From Magnetococcales bacterium WMHbin3 (GTDB taxonomy: Bacteria > Pseudomonadota > Magnetococcia > Magnetococcales > Magnetaquicoccaceae), in NCBI GenBank assembly GCA_002753185.1, contig PDZX01000002.1, positions 62,001 to 126,000 of the forward strand: 64,000 nt of DNA, read 5' to 3'. The stretch's first letter is position 1; the number at the start of each line of letters is the position of its first letter. The notes under the pieces were generated by a model, which was not told the origin of the DNA, searched no databases, and was given only the letters and a program-made list of their open reading frames with translations. Shown in pieces: positions 1 through 8,738 of the stretch. A program made the position numbers and the translations under genes.

Positions 1-1
1 C

Positions 2-304
2 ACGGGCCATCTGGATCTGATCCGGGAGGGGAGTTCTCTCCTCTTGACCCGGCAGACCCCGCTGCCCGACGGCGAGAACCAGCGGGATTGGGGCGAGAGC
101 GACGTCGAGGAGATGGTGGAGGCGTTGGAGTTCTGCTGGCGGGAGCGTGAGCGCGCTGCGGCCATCGGAGAGCAAGGTGCGGCCTTCCTGCGGGAGTGGA
201 GCTGGGAGCGTCGCATCGGCGAGTTGACCGGCGTGATCGAGGCGACGTGTGGCTGGCCGGGGACTACTCCGCCACCTCCATCCGTTCCACGTCCGCCAGG
301 GTGA
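2..304 (+). CDS. C-terminal end of a probable glycosyltransferase (5' truncated)
   Basis: An open frame enters from the left edge of the window and stops at 302-304, so only about 100 C-terminal residues are visible. The segment reads TGHLDLIREGSSLLL near its start and later contains a W-E-S-D-V-E-E-M helix and a G-E-Q-G-A-A-F-L-R-E-W-S-W motif. This pattern (TGxxDLIxxGxNxLL, then a helix, then a final FxW) is typical of the last 90 residues of GT-B fold group 1 glycosyltransferases, where the first part contacts the nucleotide sugar. No catalytic residues can be assessed. Its last 41 bases overlap the convergent gene at 264-617. The final 20 residues are proline-rich and probably not part of the conserved fold. 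Confidence 0.55.
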   Translation, partial: TGHLDLIREGSSLLLTRQTPLPDGENQRDWGESDVEEMVEALEFCWRERERAAAIGEQGAAFLREWSWERRIGELTGVIEATCGWPGTTPPPPSVPRPPG

Positions 305-617
305 TGCGCCGGCCATCCACCGTCAGGAAGGCGCGGCCATGGAGATCCCGTTTCAGGGCGCGATAGAGGGTTTTTTCACCAGTCTGGACATGAGTGACCC
401 GCACCTCGACCTCCTGATGGGCCTCGCGCCAATCCCGGTAGACGAACCAGGCGATCAGGCCCGCCACGAACAGCGCCAAAAAAATGGCCACCCGCCGCGT
501 CCGGGGATCGGGCGGGGCCTCCGGCAGGGTCGTCGCGGGGCGTCCGGCGCTCCGCTTTCTGCCCAACAGGTAAAAAAAGCCCATCAACAGGACGGGCAGC
601 CAGAATTTCCAGAACAT
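264..617 (-). CDS. small two-helix membrane protein of unknown function
   Basis: A 117-residue protein with two hydrophobic stretches: residues about 4-18 (FWKFWLPVLLMGFFYLL) and about 44-62 (AIFLALFVAGLIAWFV), separated by a basic, proline-rich loop. A soluble tail of about 55 residues ends in a short beta-rich part containing FLTVDGRRITLADVERMEV. I do not recognise the family. The gene faces away from the CBS gene at 738, and the 120 bases between them must hold both promoters; I see no clear box there. Its 3' end overlaps the glycosyltransferase tail by 41 bases on the opposite strand. Codon use is like its neighbours, so I take it as real. Confidence 0.5.
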   Translation of the reverse strand: MFWKFWLPVLLMGFFYLLGRKRSAGRPATTLPEAPPDPRTRRVAIFLALFVAGLIAWFVYRDWREAHQEVEVRVTHVQTGEKTLYRALKRDLHGRAFLTVDGRRITLADVERMEVAE

Positions 618-737
618 GACCGCTCACATCAAGCCGCTTTCGTGGCCACGGGGAACCATTGCCCCGCGCCTGAGTTTCAGGGTAACCTGTTTTCTCCCGG
701 ATTTCGACCCATCACGACCGAAAAAAGGAGAATCGAG

Positions 738-1193
738 GTGAAAGCCAAGGAAATCATGGTGCGCGAGGTGATCACCGCACCACCCGACATGCCGGTGCGC
801 GAACTGGCCCGGCTGCTCACCGAACAAAAAATCAGCGGCGTCCCCATCGTCGAGGAGAACCGCCTGCTGGGCATGGTCACCGAAGGGGACCTGGTGGCCA
901 GGGTCAAGATCATTCACCCCCCGTTCGTGGTGACCATCCTGGACGCCATGATCCCCCTGCTGGGAGAACGGCGCTACGAGGAGGACCTGCGCCGCATGGC
1001 CGCCGCCGTGGCCGCCGACATCATGACCACCGAACTGGACGCCGTGGATGAGGAGACCGAACTCGAAGAGGTCGCCACCATCATCAGCGATCGCCGGGTG
1101 CCCCTGCTTCCGGTGCTGCGCGGCGAGGAACTGGTCGGCATCATCGGCAAGCGCGACGTGATCCGCGGCATGCTGGCCGATTACGAAACGTGA
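738..1193 (+). CDS. CBS domain pair protein
   Basis: A 151-residue protein made almost entirely of two CBS motifs: residues about 5-57 (KEIMVREVITAPP through GMVTEGDLVARV) and about 93-147 (ADIMTTELDAVDEET through GIIGKRDVIRGML), with a helical linker between. Stand-alone CBS pairs (Bateman modules) bind adenosyl ligands and regulate partners; no partner is evident here. The frame is open far upstream, but the GTG at 738 is chosen because a strong AAGGAG lies 7 bases ahead of it and the domain begins at once. The stop codon overlaps the tsaE start by one base, so the two are translationally coupled. Confidence 0.85.
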   Translation: MKAKEIMVREVITAPPDMPVRELARLLTEQKISGVPIVEENRLLGMVTEGDLVARVKIIHPPFVVTILDAMIPLLGERRYEEDLRRMAAAVAADIMTTELDAVDEETELEEVATIISDRRVPLLPVLRGEELVGIIGKRDVIRGMLADYET

Positions 1194-1687
1194 TGCCAAC
1201 GGCTGCCTGGACCGTCACCACCCGCTCCGAGGCCGCCACCGAGGCCGTCGCCCGCCAACTGGCCGCGTCACTCCCGCCGGGGATGGCCCTGCTGCTCTCC
1301 GGCGACCTGGGCGCGGGCAAGTCCGTGTTCGCCAGGGGGGTGATCCGGGGGTTGGGCGTGGAAGAGACCTATCTCCCCAGCCCCACCTTCACCCTCGTCA
1401 ATCTCTACGCGGCAGGACGCCTGCCCATCGCCCACTGCGACCTCTACCGCCTGGAGACGCCGGAGGAAATGGATGGCCTGGGGATCGAGGAGTACGCGGA
1501 CGGCTCCGGCGTGGTGATCGTGGAGTGGCCGGAACGGGGCGCCGATCCGCGTTTCGGCGAGCCGATCGCCGTCCGGCTGGAGGAGATCCCGGACGATCCG
1601 GATGGCCGCCACATCACCATCACCGCCACCGGGGATGCGGGAAAAACCCTCTTGCGCAAGCTGCCGGGCCACAACCACGCCCCATGA
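1193..1687 (+). CDS. tsaE: tRNA threonylcarbamoyladenosine biosynthesis ATPase TsaE
   Basis: A 164-residue P-loop protein of the TsaE (YjeE) family, the ATPase partner of TsaB-TsaD in making t6A37 on ANN-decoding tRNAs in the cytoplasm. Visible marks are the Walker A SGDLGAGKS near residue 37, the switch SPTFTLVNLY, the HCDLYRL segment and VVIVEWPERG close to the end, all in the family order. Length is usual for TsaE. The ATG at 1193 overlaps the stop of the CBS gene (TGATG); a GTG three bases earlier is possible. The TsaB and TsaD partners are not in the window. Confidence 0.93.
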   Translation: MPTAAWTVTTRSEAATEAVARQLAASLPPGMALLLSGDLGAGKSVFARGVIRGLGVEETYLPSPTFTLVNLYAAGRLPIAHCDLYRLETPEEMDGLGIEEYADGSGVVIVEWPERGADPRFGEPIAVRLEEIPDDPDGRHITITATGDAGKTLLRKLPGHNHAP

Positions 1688-1772
1688 GTGAACCCGGCGG
1701 TTGCACCCTCCGGCGTTTCGTGTCAATCTTGCCCCAGGAATCGTTTGCCACCCTCACGAAGGATACCTCGCG

Positions 1773-2177
1773 ATGATCGACACCTCGACCCCCTACGCCC
1801 TGAAAAAAACGGTTGCCTCCGATTTCGCGGCCACCGAACAGGCCATCCGCGCCGCCCTGGCGGAACAGGGTTTCGGCATTCTGACGGAAATCGATGTCTC
1901 GGCCACCCTGAAAAAGAAACTCGATGTGGATACCCCACGCACCCTCATCCTGGGGGCCTGCAATCCCAAACTGGCCCATCGTGCGCTGGGGGCCGTGCCG
2001 GATGTCTCGGTCTTTTTGCCCTGCAACGTGGTGGTGCGGGAAAATGCCGATGGCCAGGTCGAAATCGCCGCCCTCGATCCCATCGCCATGGGCGAGGTGA
2101 TCCGGAATCCGGAACTCTCTCTCGTGGCCGCCGAGGCCCGGCAACGGATCATGACCGCCCTGAACGCCGTGGCGTGA
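1773..2177 (+). CDS. DUF302 family protein
   Basis: A 134-residue cytoplasmic protein. It shows the DUF302 order: an N-terminal strand (YALKKTVASDFAAT), the AALAEQGFGILTEIDV core, KKKLDVDTPRTLILGACNP, then AHRALGAVPDVSVFLPCNVVVRE and a C-terminal helix (GEVIRNPELSLVAAEAR). The biochemical role of DUF302 proteins is not established; they are often found near redox or metal stress genes. The start at 1773 is supported by AAGGA 9 bases upstream. The gene ends 4 bases before the convergent ATPase-SPOR gene. Two conserved cysteines (ILGACNP and FLPCNV) may matter for redox chemistry. Confidence 0.82.
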   Translation: MIDTSTPYALKKTVASDFAATEQAIRAALAEQGFGILTEIDVSATLKKKLDVDTPRTLILGACNPKLAHRALGAVPDVSVFLPCNVVVRENADGQVEIAALDPIAMGEVIRNPELSLVAAEARQRIMTALNAVA

Positions 2178-2181
2178 CCAC

Positions 2182-4143
2182 TCAGTCGTAACGGAGTTCC
2201 AGCACCTTGGTCGGGACCCTGGACTGCTTTTCCAGGGCCTTGGCCATGCGGCTGGCCGGATCGAATTCGCGGAAGTTCATCCGCACCGAGTACCAGCGCC
2301 GTTTGTTCCTTTCCCAGAGGTGGACATAGAGCGCGCGTCCCTCCCCGGCGAGTGAGTCCCGCAGTTGCTCGGCATTCTCCTGCGTGGCGAACGACCCCAT
2401 CTGCACCACGTAGAGTTTGCCGACGGCGCGGAACGTCTTTTCGGTGGCCACCCCCTGCACGCGTGGTAGCGGCGTTTCCGCCGGAGGCTTGGGCGCGGCG
2501 GGGGTCGCCCGTGGCGGAGCGGGATGCTTCGTTCCGGCTGTCTCCTCCTTGTCGGCGGGAGGCTCCTTGGCGGTCACCGCCGGTTTTGGCGCCAGCGGGG
2601 GCTTGGGGGGCGTTGGTTTGACTTCCCAGGTCTCCCTGGCCGCCGCGACCGGTTTGGGTTCCGGGGGCGGCTTGGGGGCCGCCGGTCGGGGTTCCTCGAC
2701 TTCGCGCGTGGCCGGTTCCTTGTGCAGGGGACGCATGGAGACCTGCTTCAAGGCGAGGGTCTCCCTGGTGGGCTGTGGCGTCTGGGTTTTGCCGGTCTCC
2801 TCCTGGGGCGGCGGCGCGGTGGCGCGCATGGCCTTGGCGTTTTGATAGCGCTGGCGGAATGTCTCCGGATCCGGGATCCCCGACCGGCGCGTGGCAACCG
2901 CCGGGGGAGCGGGTTCGGCGGGCGGCGGCAGGGTCACCATGGTGGGGTTTTCGGATGGCGACGCTTCCTCGCGTTTCGCTGTGGGGGCAGGCTCCCAATA
3001 GCGTTTCTGGCTCGATTTGCCGTCCCCTTTCGTCTCCTGCTGGGGCTTGGCGTTGGAGGGGGTCGCGGGCTTGGCCGGTTCGGGCTTGGGGATCCGGATA
3101 TAGGAGGTGTTGCCCCGGCCCGGATCCTCCCCGGAGGAGGGTTTGTGGGGGGAAAAGAACAATCCGCTGGCCAGATAGAGCACGCCGGTGAACACCACCG
3201 CGCTTCCGGCCAGCCAGGGGGCGCGATCTCGCAGCAGGGGCAGCAGGAACGCGCCGCGCGGCATCGGCTGGCCCATCGACAGGGCGAGCTTCACCAGGCT
3301 GCGGTTGATCTCCTTGGCATTGCGCTGCCTGGCCAGCACGATCAGCCGTTTCAGGATGAGGTCGATCCGCTGGGGAATGCCCTGGGTGCGGCTGTGGATC
3401 TCCATCCAGCCGAGCCAGGTGACCCGAACCGGCCAACCCAGGGCCTTGTCCAACTGGAACTCCAGATAGTCCCACACCTCGCCAAGGGTCAGCGGCGTCA
3501 CTTCGCACGTCCCGACCACCAGTCCGGCCAGGGGTTGGTACTCCTTGGCGGTCAGGAGGTGGCGCAACGCCGGACGACCCACCAGCAGGACCTGCACCGG
3601 CTTGATCCCGCCCGCGCTGAAGCGGATCATCTGTTCCAGCAGGCTCAGTTGTTCCTCGTTGAGCAGATGGGCGTGATCCACCGCCAACACCAGCCTGCGG
3701 CCTTGGGCGGACCGCTCCTCCATGGCGTCGATCAGATCCTTGAGGTTCATGGCCGGATGGACGGTCTGTCCAACCATGGCGTTTTGTCCCTCCGCATCGC
3801 ACTCCACCGGCGCGAGCGCCCCCTCCTCGATCCCATGGCGGAGCGTGGTCGCCAGCACCAGTTTTTGCAGAAACTCCTCGCTGGGGATCTCCACCGAGCG
3901 GATCAGCACCAGCTCCCGGTCGTCCGGCAGGATGCCGGGCAGGCGCCGCACCAGCGCGGATTTGCCGATCCCTTCCGGGCCGGTGAGCAGGATCAATCCC
4001 TCGCCTTGGATCAGGGCGCCGCGCAGGGCACGCCAGATGGCGGCGTGACTCTTGGCGGGAAAGTATGGGGATCGGCGGTTCTCCCCGATGCGCGACTCGA
4101 TCGCCTGGGAGGCCGGTTGTGCAGAGTGAGTGTCCGCTTCCAT
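2182..4143 (-). CDS. ExeA/DamX-like membrane ATPase with C-terminal SPOR domain
   Basis: 653 residues. The order is: an N-terminal AAA/ExeA-type ATPase with Walker A GPEGIGKS near residue 55 and a Walker B region LVLAVDHAHLLNEEQ near 150-165; a transmembrane segment near 322-345 (APWLAGSAVVFTGVLYLASGL); a long proline- and lysine-rich periplasmic linker; and a SPOR domain in the last 80 residues (LYVVQMGSFATQENAEQL through WYSVRMNF). SPOR domains bind denuded glycan strands at the division septum. The ATPase-TM-SPOR plan resembles DamX and the GspA/ExeA group, so a role linking cytoplasmic ATP use to peptidoglycan remodelling at septa or secretion sites is likely. The second acidic residue of Walker B is not canonical (VDHAH). 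Two small unknown genes lie upstream on the same strand and may share the operon. Confidence 0.8.
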   Translation of the reverse strand: MEADTHSAQPASQAIESRIGENRRSPYFPAKSHAAIWRALRGALIQGEGLILLTGPEGIGKSALVRRLPGILPDDRELVLIRSVEIPSEEFLQKLVLATTLRHGIEEGALAPVECDAEGQNAMVGQTVHPAMNLKDLIDAMEERSAQGRRLVLAVDHAHLLNEEQLSLLEQMIRFSAGGIKPVQVLLVGRPALRHLLTAKEYQPLAGLVVGTCEVTPLTLGEVWDYLEFQLDKALGWPVRVTWLGWMEIHSRTQGIPQRIDLILKRLIVLARQRNAKEINRSLVKLALSMGQPMPRGAFLLPLLRDRAPWLAGSAVVFTGVLYLASGLFFSPHKPSSGEDPGRGNTSYIRIPKPEPAKPATPSNAKPQQETKGDGKSSQKRYWEPAPTAKREEASPSENPTMVTLPPPAEPAPPAVATRRSGIPDPETFRQRYQNAKAMRATAPPPQEETGKTQTPQPTRETLALKQVSMRPLHKEPATREVEEPRPAAPKPPPEPKPVAAARETWEVKPTPPKPPLAPKPAVTAKEPPADKEETAGTKHPAPPRATPAAPKPPAETPLPRVQGVATEKTFRAVGKLYVVQMGSFATQENAEQLRDSLAGEGRALYVHLWERNKRRWYSVRMNFREFDPASRMAKALEKQSRVPTKVLELRYD

Positions 4144-4251
4144 GATCCGAAGCCGCTGCCGTCCGTAGTCCTATCCGATGGTGAGAAACAAACGTCCAGA
4201 CAGCATAGCAGAAACGCACGTCCGTTAAAACAAATTAAGATGGTGTTCCCT

Positions 4252-4629
4252 TCAGGCGGCCTGGCGCGTGCTTTTGGCTCCGGCGGTGTCGTCAACGAGG
4301 GCGCAGAGTTCCTCGATGGCCATGCCGATGGGCGATCCCGCCACCTCGGCCTGTTCCAGAAGATCTTGCAGAAAGCTCTTGACATAACGCGCCCGCCGGG
4401 ACGGAATCCGCTCCAGCTCGTCCTCCCAGCGTTCGATCAGGTTGAACCAGCCTTGCACGGTCAAGGTGCCGGGGGGGGTGCCAGCCAGTTGCGCGTCCCG
4501 CATCACGGCGTGACGCAGCGCGTCGATCAGGGGGCGGGCGCAATCCAGACGTTCCGCGTCAACCCGCTCTTGCAGATTTCTCAAGGTCGTCATGATTTCC
4601 GTTTGGCTCACGGTGCCATGGCTGTACAT
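4252..4629 (-). CDS. hypothetical helical protein
   Basis: A 125-residue, mostly helical soluble protein that I do not recognise. The start at 4629 (MYSHGTVSQ) is chosen over one 33 bases upstream because AAGGAA lies about 6 bases ahead of it. Visible parts are an N-terminal helix (EIMTTLRNLQERVDAERL), a central GWFNLIERWEDELERIP helix and a C-terminal EQAEVAGSPIGMAIEELCAL helix. No signal peptide or membrane segment is seen. It is co-directional with the unknown gene at 4663-5052 and the ATPase-SPOR gene, 108 bases from the latter, so the three may be one transcription unit. Confidence 0.55.
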   Translation of the reverse strand: MYSHGTVSQTEIMTTLRNLQERVDAERLDCARPLIDALRHAVMRDAQLAGTPPGTLTVQGWFNLIERWEDELERIPSRRARYVKSFLQDLLEQAEVAGSPIGMAIEELCALVDDTAGAKSTRQAA

Positions 4630-4662
4630 TGGCGTTCCTTTCGATCCGTTTCTCGATGGCAA

Positions 4663-5052
4663 TCAAAACCGGAGATCCAGCCGTTGTTCCGGCTGTTCCG
4701 GGGGGGTGGTTTCCTGGCGCGGTTCCACAACGGCATGCGTGGAGCGGGCATAGATCCGGTAACCCTGCGCCATGGCGCGTTCCGGCGTCTCCACGACCTG
4801 GGCGCTGGTCGGGGCGAACAGCGTCCAGCCCGGCTTGCCGGCTTCCGCGTGCGGCTGGGTCGGGGCATGGAACTGTTCCTGGCGCGCGGATGGTGGCATT
4901 TCTTCATGCCGGGGGTTGACCGCCTGCAAAAAATCATGAAAATAGACCCCGGTGGCCGTCTCCGCGCGTTCCCGTTCGTCGCTGCCGGTGGGTGTCGCCC
5001 CTTCCTGTGGCCGGGTGAGGGACTGTATGATGGAAAACGCGGCTTCGCTCAT
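4663..5052 (-). CDS. hypothetical protein
   Basis: 129 residues with no recognisable domain, signal peptide or membrane span. The sequence is polar, rich in Glu, Pro, Thr and Gln, and looks largely disordered except for a short helix at the start (MSEAAFSIIQSLTR) and a central YFHDFLQAV. It lies 33 bases upstream of the gene at 4252-4629 on the same strand and diverges from ilvE; the 101 bases between them must carry both promoters. The ribosome site is weak (GAGA about 8 bases ahead). Its reality rests on codon use and spacing only. Confidence 0.42.
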   Translation of the reverse strand: MSEAAFSIIQSLTRPQEGATPTGSDERERAETATGVYFHDFLQAVNPRHEEMPPSARQEQFHAPTQPHAEAGKPGWTLFAPTSAQVVETPERAMAQGYRIYARSTHAVVEPRQETTPPEQPEQRLDLRF

Positions 5053-5153
5053 CGCTTTGTCTCTTGACCTGGGCGCGGGTGGTGGAAGGACTGGACCGGA
5101 TCAAGTAAGTTTCAGCAAAAATAATGCCAAAAAATTAACCTCGGAAAACACTA

Positions 5154-6083
5154 ATGAGTACTCATATGCATGATAAAGACGGATCCATCTGGATGGACGG
5201 CCAACTGGTCCCCTGGCGCGAGGCCAAGGTCCATGTCCTCACCCATACCCTCCACTACGGCCTCGGCGTCTTCGAGGGGATCCGCTGCTACAAGACCCCA
5301 CGCGGCCCGGCGGTCTTCCGATTGGAGGAACATATCCAACGCCTCTTCCGCTCGGCCCACATCCTCGACATGCCCATGCCCTTCGACCAGGAGCGCATCG
5401 AACAGGCCTGCCTGATGGTCCTGGCCGCCAATGCGCTCCAGGCCGGCTACATCCGGCCCCTGGTCTTCTACGGCTCGGAAAGCATGGGCCTCAACCCCGC
5501 CAATTGCCTGGCCCACGTCATCGTGGCCGCCTGGGAGTGGGGCGCCTACCTCGGCAAGGAAGGGATGGAACACGGCATCCGCGTCAAAACTTCCTCCTAT
5601 ACCCGTCACCATCCCAACATCACCATGACCCGCGCCAAGGGGGTCGGGAACTACCCCAACTCCATCCTGGCCAAATCCGAGGCCCTCGCCTGCGGCTTCG
5701 AGGAGGCCCTCCTGCTCGACCCGGAAGGGTTCGTCGCCGAAGGGTCCGGGGAGAACATCTTCATCCTCAAGCAGGGCAAGCTGTACACCCCGCCCCTGGA
5801 CTCCGCCCTCGACGGCATCACCCGCAACACCGTGATCACCCTGGCCGCCGAAATGGGCCTGCCGGTGGTGGAACAACGCTTCCCCCGCGACGAGGTGCTG
5901 ATCGCCGACGAGGCCTTCTTCACCGGAACCGCCGCCGAGATCACCCCGATCCGCGAACTGGATGGCCGCAAGATCGGCATCGGCACGGCCGGGCCGGTGA
6001 CCAAGGCGATCCAGAAGCTCTTCTTCGAGGTGGTGCAGGGCCAGCATGATCGTCATGCCGGCTGGCTGACCCTGGTGGAGTGA
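5154..6083 (+). CDS. ilvE: branched-chain amino acid aminotransferase
   Basis: 309 residues, a fold-type IV PLP enzyme that makes valine, leucine and isoleucine from their 2-oxo acids with glutamate as donor. Seen are the N-terminal HTLHYGLGVFEGIR, the RPLVFYGSESMGLNP segment, the PLP lysine in TRAKGVGNYPNS, and the phosphate-binding FVAEGSGENIFI and FFTGTAAEITPI motifs. The length matches IlvE. The ATG at 5154 is the usual choice; another at 5166 is possible. The ribosome site is weak (GGAA). ettA starts 7 bases downstream, so ilvE probably leads the operon running to 13007. The other ilv genes are not in the window. Confidence 0.93.
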   Translation: MSTHMHDKDGSIWMDGQLVPWREAKVHVLTHTLHYGLGVFEGIRCYKTPRGPAVFRLEEHIQRLFRSAHILDMPMPFDQERIEQACLMVLAANALQAGYIRPLVFYGSESMGLNPANCLAHVIVAAWEWGAYLGKEGMEHGIRVKTSSYTRHHPNITMTRAKGVGNYPNSILAKSEALACGFEEALLLDPEGFVAEGSGENIFILKQGKLYTPPLDSALDGITRNTVITLAAEMGLPVVEQRFPRDEVLIADEAFFTGTAAEITPIRELDGRKIGIGTAGPVTKAIQKLFFEVVQGQHDRHAGWLTLVE

Positions 6084-6090
6084 CCGGACC

Positions 6091-7764
6091 ATGGCGGAAC
6101 TGCAATACATCTACACCATGCACCGCCTCGCCAAGGTGGTGCCACCCAACCGGGTGATCCTCAAGGATATCTCCCTGTCGTTCCTGCCGGGGGCCAAGAT
6201 CGGCGTCCTGGGCCTCAACGGCGCGGGAAAGTCCTCCTTGTTGCGCATCATGGCCGGACTGGATCCCGATTTCAACGGCGAGGCCAAGCCGGCTCCGGGC
6301 ATCCGCGCCGGATTCCTGCCCCAGGAGCCGCAACTGGATCCCAAAAAGGACGTGCGCGGCAATGTGGAGGAGGGGGTCCAGGTCATCAAGGAGCTGCTGG
6401 TCCGTTTCAACGAGGTCTCCGAGAAGTTCGCCGACCCGGACGCGGACATGGATGCCCTGATCCAGGAGCAAGCCACCCTTCAGGAGTCCATCGATCACAT
6501 GGACGGCTGGGATCTGGACAGAAAGCTCGACATCGCCGCCGATGCCCTGCGCCTTCCTGCCTGGGACGCGGACGTCACCACCCTGTCGGGCGGCGAGAAG
6601 CGGCGCATCGCCTTGTGCCGTCTGCTCCTCTCCGCGCCGGACATGCTGCTCCTGGACGAGCCGACCAACCACCTGGACGCCGAATCGGTGGCCTGGCTGG
6701 AGCGCTATCTCCAGAACTATCCCGGCACCGTGGTGGCGGTCACCCATGACCGCTACTTCCTCGACAACGCCGCCGGCTGGATCCTGGAACTGGACCGGGG
6801 CCGCGGCATCCCCTGGAAGGGCAACTACACCTCCTGGCTGGAACAGAAGGAGGCCCGGCTGCTCCAGGAAAAGCGCGAGGACGCCACCCTGCAAAAACGC
6901 CTGCGCACCGAACTGGAGTGGGTCCGCTCCTCGCCCCGCGCCCGCCAGAGCAAGAGCAAGGCCAGGGTCTCGGCCTACGAGGAACTGGCCTCCCGCACCC
7001 GCGAGATGCGGCGGGAGACCAACACCCTCTTCATCCCGTCGGGTCCGCGCCTGGGTGGCAACGTCATCGAGGCGCAAGGGGTCTCCAAGGGATTCGGTGG
7101 CAGACTCCTCATGGAGAACCTCTCCTTCATCCTGCCCCGTGGCGGCATCCTGGGGGTGATCGGCGGCAACGGCACCGGCAAGACCACCTTCCTGCGCATG
7201 CTCATCGGCACCGAAAAACCGGACGCTGGTAATATCCAACTCGGCGAAACCGTGAAACTGGCCTACGTGGATCAGAGCCGCGCCATCCTCCCCCCGGACA
7301 AGACCCTCTGGGAGGCGGTGAGCGACGGCCTGGAAATGCTCGACCTGGGGGGCCGGGAGATCAACTCCCGCACCTACGTCTCCTGGTTCAACTTCAAGGG
7401 ACAGGACCAGCAGAAAAAGGTCAAGGTCCTCTCCGGCGGCGAGCGCAACCGCGCCCATCTGGCCCTGGTCCTCAAGCAGAACGGCAACCTGCTCCTGCTC
7501 GACGAACCGACCAACGACCTGGACGTGGAGACCCTCCAGGCCCTGGAGGAGGCGATCAGCGACTTCGCCGGCAGCGCGGTGGTGGTCTCCCACGACCGCT
7601 GGTTCCTGGACCGTATCTGCACCCACATCCTCGCCTTCGAGGGGGAGTCGGACGTGGTCTTCCTGGAAGGGAACTACCAGGAGTACGAGGCCGACCGCAA
7701 ACGCCGTCTCGGCGCCGAGGCGGATCGGCCTCACCGGGTGCATTACAAAAAACTGGTCCACTGA
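6091..7764 (+). CDS. ettA: energy-dependent translational throttle protein EttA (ABC-F)
   Basis: 557 residues with two ABC cassettes and no membrane spans. Cassette 1 has Walker A GLNGAGKSS near residue 42 and signature TLSGGEKRR near 166, followed by LLLDEPTNHLD. The interdomain linker is rich in Arg/Lys. Cassette 2 has GGNGTGKTT near 355 and LSGGERNR near 447, then LLLDEPTNDLD. The start AELQYIYTMHRLAKVVPP is the EttA N-terminus, and the arm region and length are those of EttA. It gates the first peptide bond of 70S initiation complexes by binding the E site according to the ATP/ADP ratio. GGAG lies about 9 bases ahead of its ATG, within the ilvE stop region. Confidence 0.95.
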   Translation: MAELQYIYTMHRLAKVVPPNRVILKDISLSFLPGAKIGVLGLNGAGKSSLLRIMAGLDPDFNGEAKPAPGIRAGFLPQEPQLDPKKDVRGNVEEGVQVIKELLVRFNEVSEKFADPDADMDALIQEQATLQESIDHMDGWDLDRKLDIAADALRLPAWDADVTTLSGGEKRRIALCRLLLSAPDMLLLDEPTNHLDAESVAWLERYLQNYPGTVVAVTHDRYFLDNAAGWILELDRGRGIPWKGNYTSWLEQKEARLLQEKREDATLQKRLRTELEWVRSSPRARQSKSKARVSAYEELASRTREMRRETNTLFIPSGPRLGGNVIEAQGVSKGFGGRLLMENLSFILPRGGILGVIGGNGTGKTTFLRMLIGTEKPDAGNIQLGETVKLAYVDQSRAILPPDKTLWEAVSDGLEMLDLGGREINSRTYVSWFNFKGQDQQKKVKVLSGGERNRAHLALVLKQNGNLLLLDEPTNDLDVETLQALEEAISDFAGSAVVVSHDRWFLDRICTHILAFEGESDVVFLEGNYQEYEADRKRRLGAEADRPHRVHYKKLVH

Positions 7765-7784
7765 TCGTGTCGGAGCCGGGTGAA

Positions 7785-8738
7785 ATGGTTCGATTCGGTG
7801 GTCTGGAGCATGCCGAAATCAATGGCGATACCGATCTGACCCAGGAAGAGAGCAGGCTGTATGCCCGTATGCGCTGGCGGGAGATCCGCGCCTGCCTGGT
7901 CGATTCCCTGCCCCTGGAGCGCATCGATATCGGGGAGAGCCGCGAGTTTTTTCGCGAGTTGCTGCAATTGGAACCGGCCGCCTCTCCGGGACGGCACTAC
8001 ACGAATCTGGCTTTGAACCTCCTCGCCCGGCAATATTGCCCGCCACGGGCCGATATCCTGGATGTCGGCTGTGGTGGCGCGGGATTCGTCAAGCGCCTGG
8101 AGCAGTGTTCCATTTCCGGTACCTATTTGGGCGTGGACATCCAGGAGTATGAATCCTGGCATGCGGTTCGTGCGCGCCTCGGCCCATTGCGGGCTGGTTT
8201 TGTTGTCTCCCCCGCCGAACATCTCGATTTGCACGACAGGTTCGATTTCGTGCTCTGTTCCCACTCCCTGGAGCATCAGGAGTGGCCCTTGGAATCCCTG
8301 CGGCGCATCCGTGCCGCTTTGAAACCCGGCGCTTATGGGGTCTTCTTCGTCCCCGCGCCGTGGTCGTATCTGCTGTATGGTCCCCATGGCTGGCGCTATT
8401 TCTCGCGCGGGCTGTTGGATCGCTCGTGTCGCGAGGCGGGTTTCCAGGTTGAAAAAATTTATGGCATGGGCGGATTTTTTTCATTTTTATTGCATCTGGT
8501 ATTCATCGCCTGGTTGGAAACGGCCTTGATCTTCGATGTGCTGGCAGGCGGCAGAGTGCATTGGCGTCTGCGGCAATTGCTGCAGTCCATGCGCTTCCAG
8601 TCCATCAGGAAAAATCGCATCTCCCTGGCCAGTTACAGGGGGTTGAGCCGGATCCTATTGACGGCGGATCGCTACCTGCCACGTCCGCACCATAGCTATT
8701 GTATTGTCGTGCGTCGTCCAACAGATGGTGAAAGGTGA
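7785..8738 (+). CDS. class I SAM-dependent methyltransferase
   Basis: About 317 residues. Motif I (ILDVGCGGAGFVKRLEQ) near residue 90 and the acidic GVDIQEYE after the next strand show a Rossmann methyltransferase binding S-adenosylmethionine. FVLCSHSLEHQEWPLESL is motif post-II of the UbiE/Coq5-like class (Methyltransf_11). The C-terminal third has a hydrophobic stretch (FFSFLLHLVFIAWLETALIF) that could dock to a membrane. The substrate is unknown. I prefer the ATG at 7785, with GGAG 9 bases upstream, to the GTG at 7767, which has no ribosome site. The 3' end overlaps the moxR start (GTGA), so translation is coupled although no functional link is obvious. Confidence 0.8.
   Translation: MVRFGGLEHAEINGDTDLTQEESRLYARMRWREIRACLVDSLPLERIDIGESREFFRELLQLEPAASPGRHYTNLALNLLARQYCPPRADILDVGCGGAGFVKRLEQCSISGTYLGVDIQEYESWHAVRARLGPLRAGFVVSPAEHLDLHDRFDFVLCSHSLEHQEWPLESLRRIRAALKPGAYGVFFVPAPWSYLLYGPHGWRYFSRGLLDRSCREAGFQVEKIYGMGGFFSFLLHLVFIAWLETALIFDVLAGGRVHWRLRQLLQSMRFQSIRKNRISLASYRGLSRILLTADRYLPRPHHSYCIVVRRPTDGER

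Noticed and set aside
249-737. Upstream extension of the CBS gene to a start at 249
   Set aside because: The extra 163 codons overlap the opposite-strand membrane-protein gene, read as low-quality sequence, and the GTG at 738 has an excellent ribosome site.
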